Assembly (NCBI GenBank): GCA_030017355.1
Contig: JASEIR010000036.1
Coordinates: 1-15,056 of the forward strand
Direction: 5' to 3'
Origin: Actinomycetota bacterium
GTDB lineage: Bacteria > Actinomycetota > Aquicultoria > Aquicultorales > Aquicultoraceae
DNA length: 15,056 nucleotides
The notes below the pieces were generated by a model. That model was not told where the DNA came from. It saw only the letters and a list, made by a program, of their open reading frames with translations, and did no database searches. Shown piece by piece: positions 14,982 to 15,056 of the stretch. Made by a program: the position numbers and the translations under genes. How positions within the stretch are numbered: the first letter of the stretch is position 1; every line of letters begins with the position of its first letter.

Positions 14982-15034
14982 AATTCAAAATTAAAAATGC
15001 AAAATGCAAAATTGCAATTCAAAATTAAAAATTG
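14982..15034. repeat. AT-rich repeat, right copy
   Basis: Built of AAAATGC / AATTCAAAATT units. AATTCAAAATTAAAAAT occurs twice as a direct repeat (14982-14998 and 15016-15032), and 14982-15006 is the inverted counterpart of 228-252 (24 of 25 matches). It sits immediately upstream of hom, between the gene and any promoter beyond the window edge, and would lie in the 5' leader of the operon. Confidence 0.7.
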
Positions 15035-15056
15035 ATATATAGCTCTTAAGTGCTTA

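Overview
The window is a bacterial chromosome segment of moderate GC in which every credible gene lies on the minus strand, so the order of transcription is right to left. Housekeeping content and gene order (hom-thrC-thrB; rho-rpmE-DUF1385-prfA-prmC-tsaC-rpiB-glyA) match what is known from Gram-positive lineages (Firmicutes and deep-branching Actinobacteria). A deep actinobacterial or clostridial relative is the best guess; the exact lineage cannot be fixed from the sequence alone. Many genes start with GTG or TTG behind good Shine-Dalgarno sequences, and I moved several starts on that evidence.

Layout from right (upstream) to left. (1) 15056-11698: a threonine operon, homoserine dehydrogenase with ACT domain, threonine synthase, homoserine kinase. 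(2) 11697-11309: a sigma70-like promoter and a 41-residue single-pass membrane protein gene. (3) 11308-8194: a calcineurin-like metallophosphoesterase, a homologue of archaeal cyclic 2,3-diphosphoglycerate (cDPG) synthetase and a homologue of archaeal 2-phosphoglycerate kinase, packed with an 11-nt gap and a 4-nt overlap. (4) 8102-5992: a short transaldolase, then transcription terminator Rho. (5) 5991-260: ribosomal protein L31 behind its own probable promoter and a hairpin leader, then a DUF1385 membrane protein, release factor 1, the RF methyltransferase PrmC, threonylcarbamoyl-AMP synthase, ribose-5-phosphate isomerase B and serine hydroxymethyltransferase. (6) 259-1: no gene; a patchwork of short repeats.

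The most interesting part is region 3. The two kinases/ligases together would turn 2-phosphoglycerate into 2,3-diphosphoglycerate and then into cyclic 2,3-diphosphoglycerate, a solute and phosphate store known from thermophilic methanogens. Finding both as an overlapping pair in a bacterial context, headed by a phosphoesterase that could open the ring, suggests a complete make-and-break cDPG module in a bacterium. The biochemical role of the phosphoesterase is inference.

The cluster is bracketed by two copies of an AT-rich repeat in inverted orientation (228-252 and 14982-15006, 24 of 25 bases matching). The left copy is joined to a degenerate GTCTCC-type repeat and to two GC-rich palindromes, which looks like intergenic repeat families scattered through the genome.
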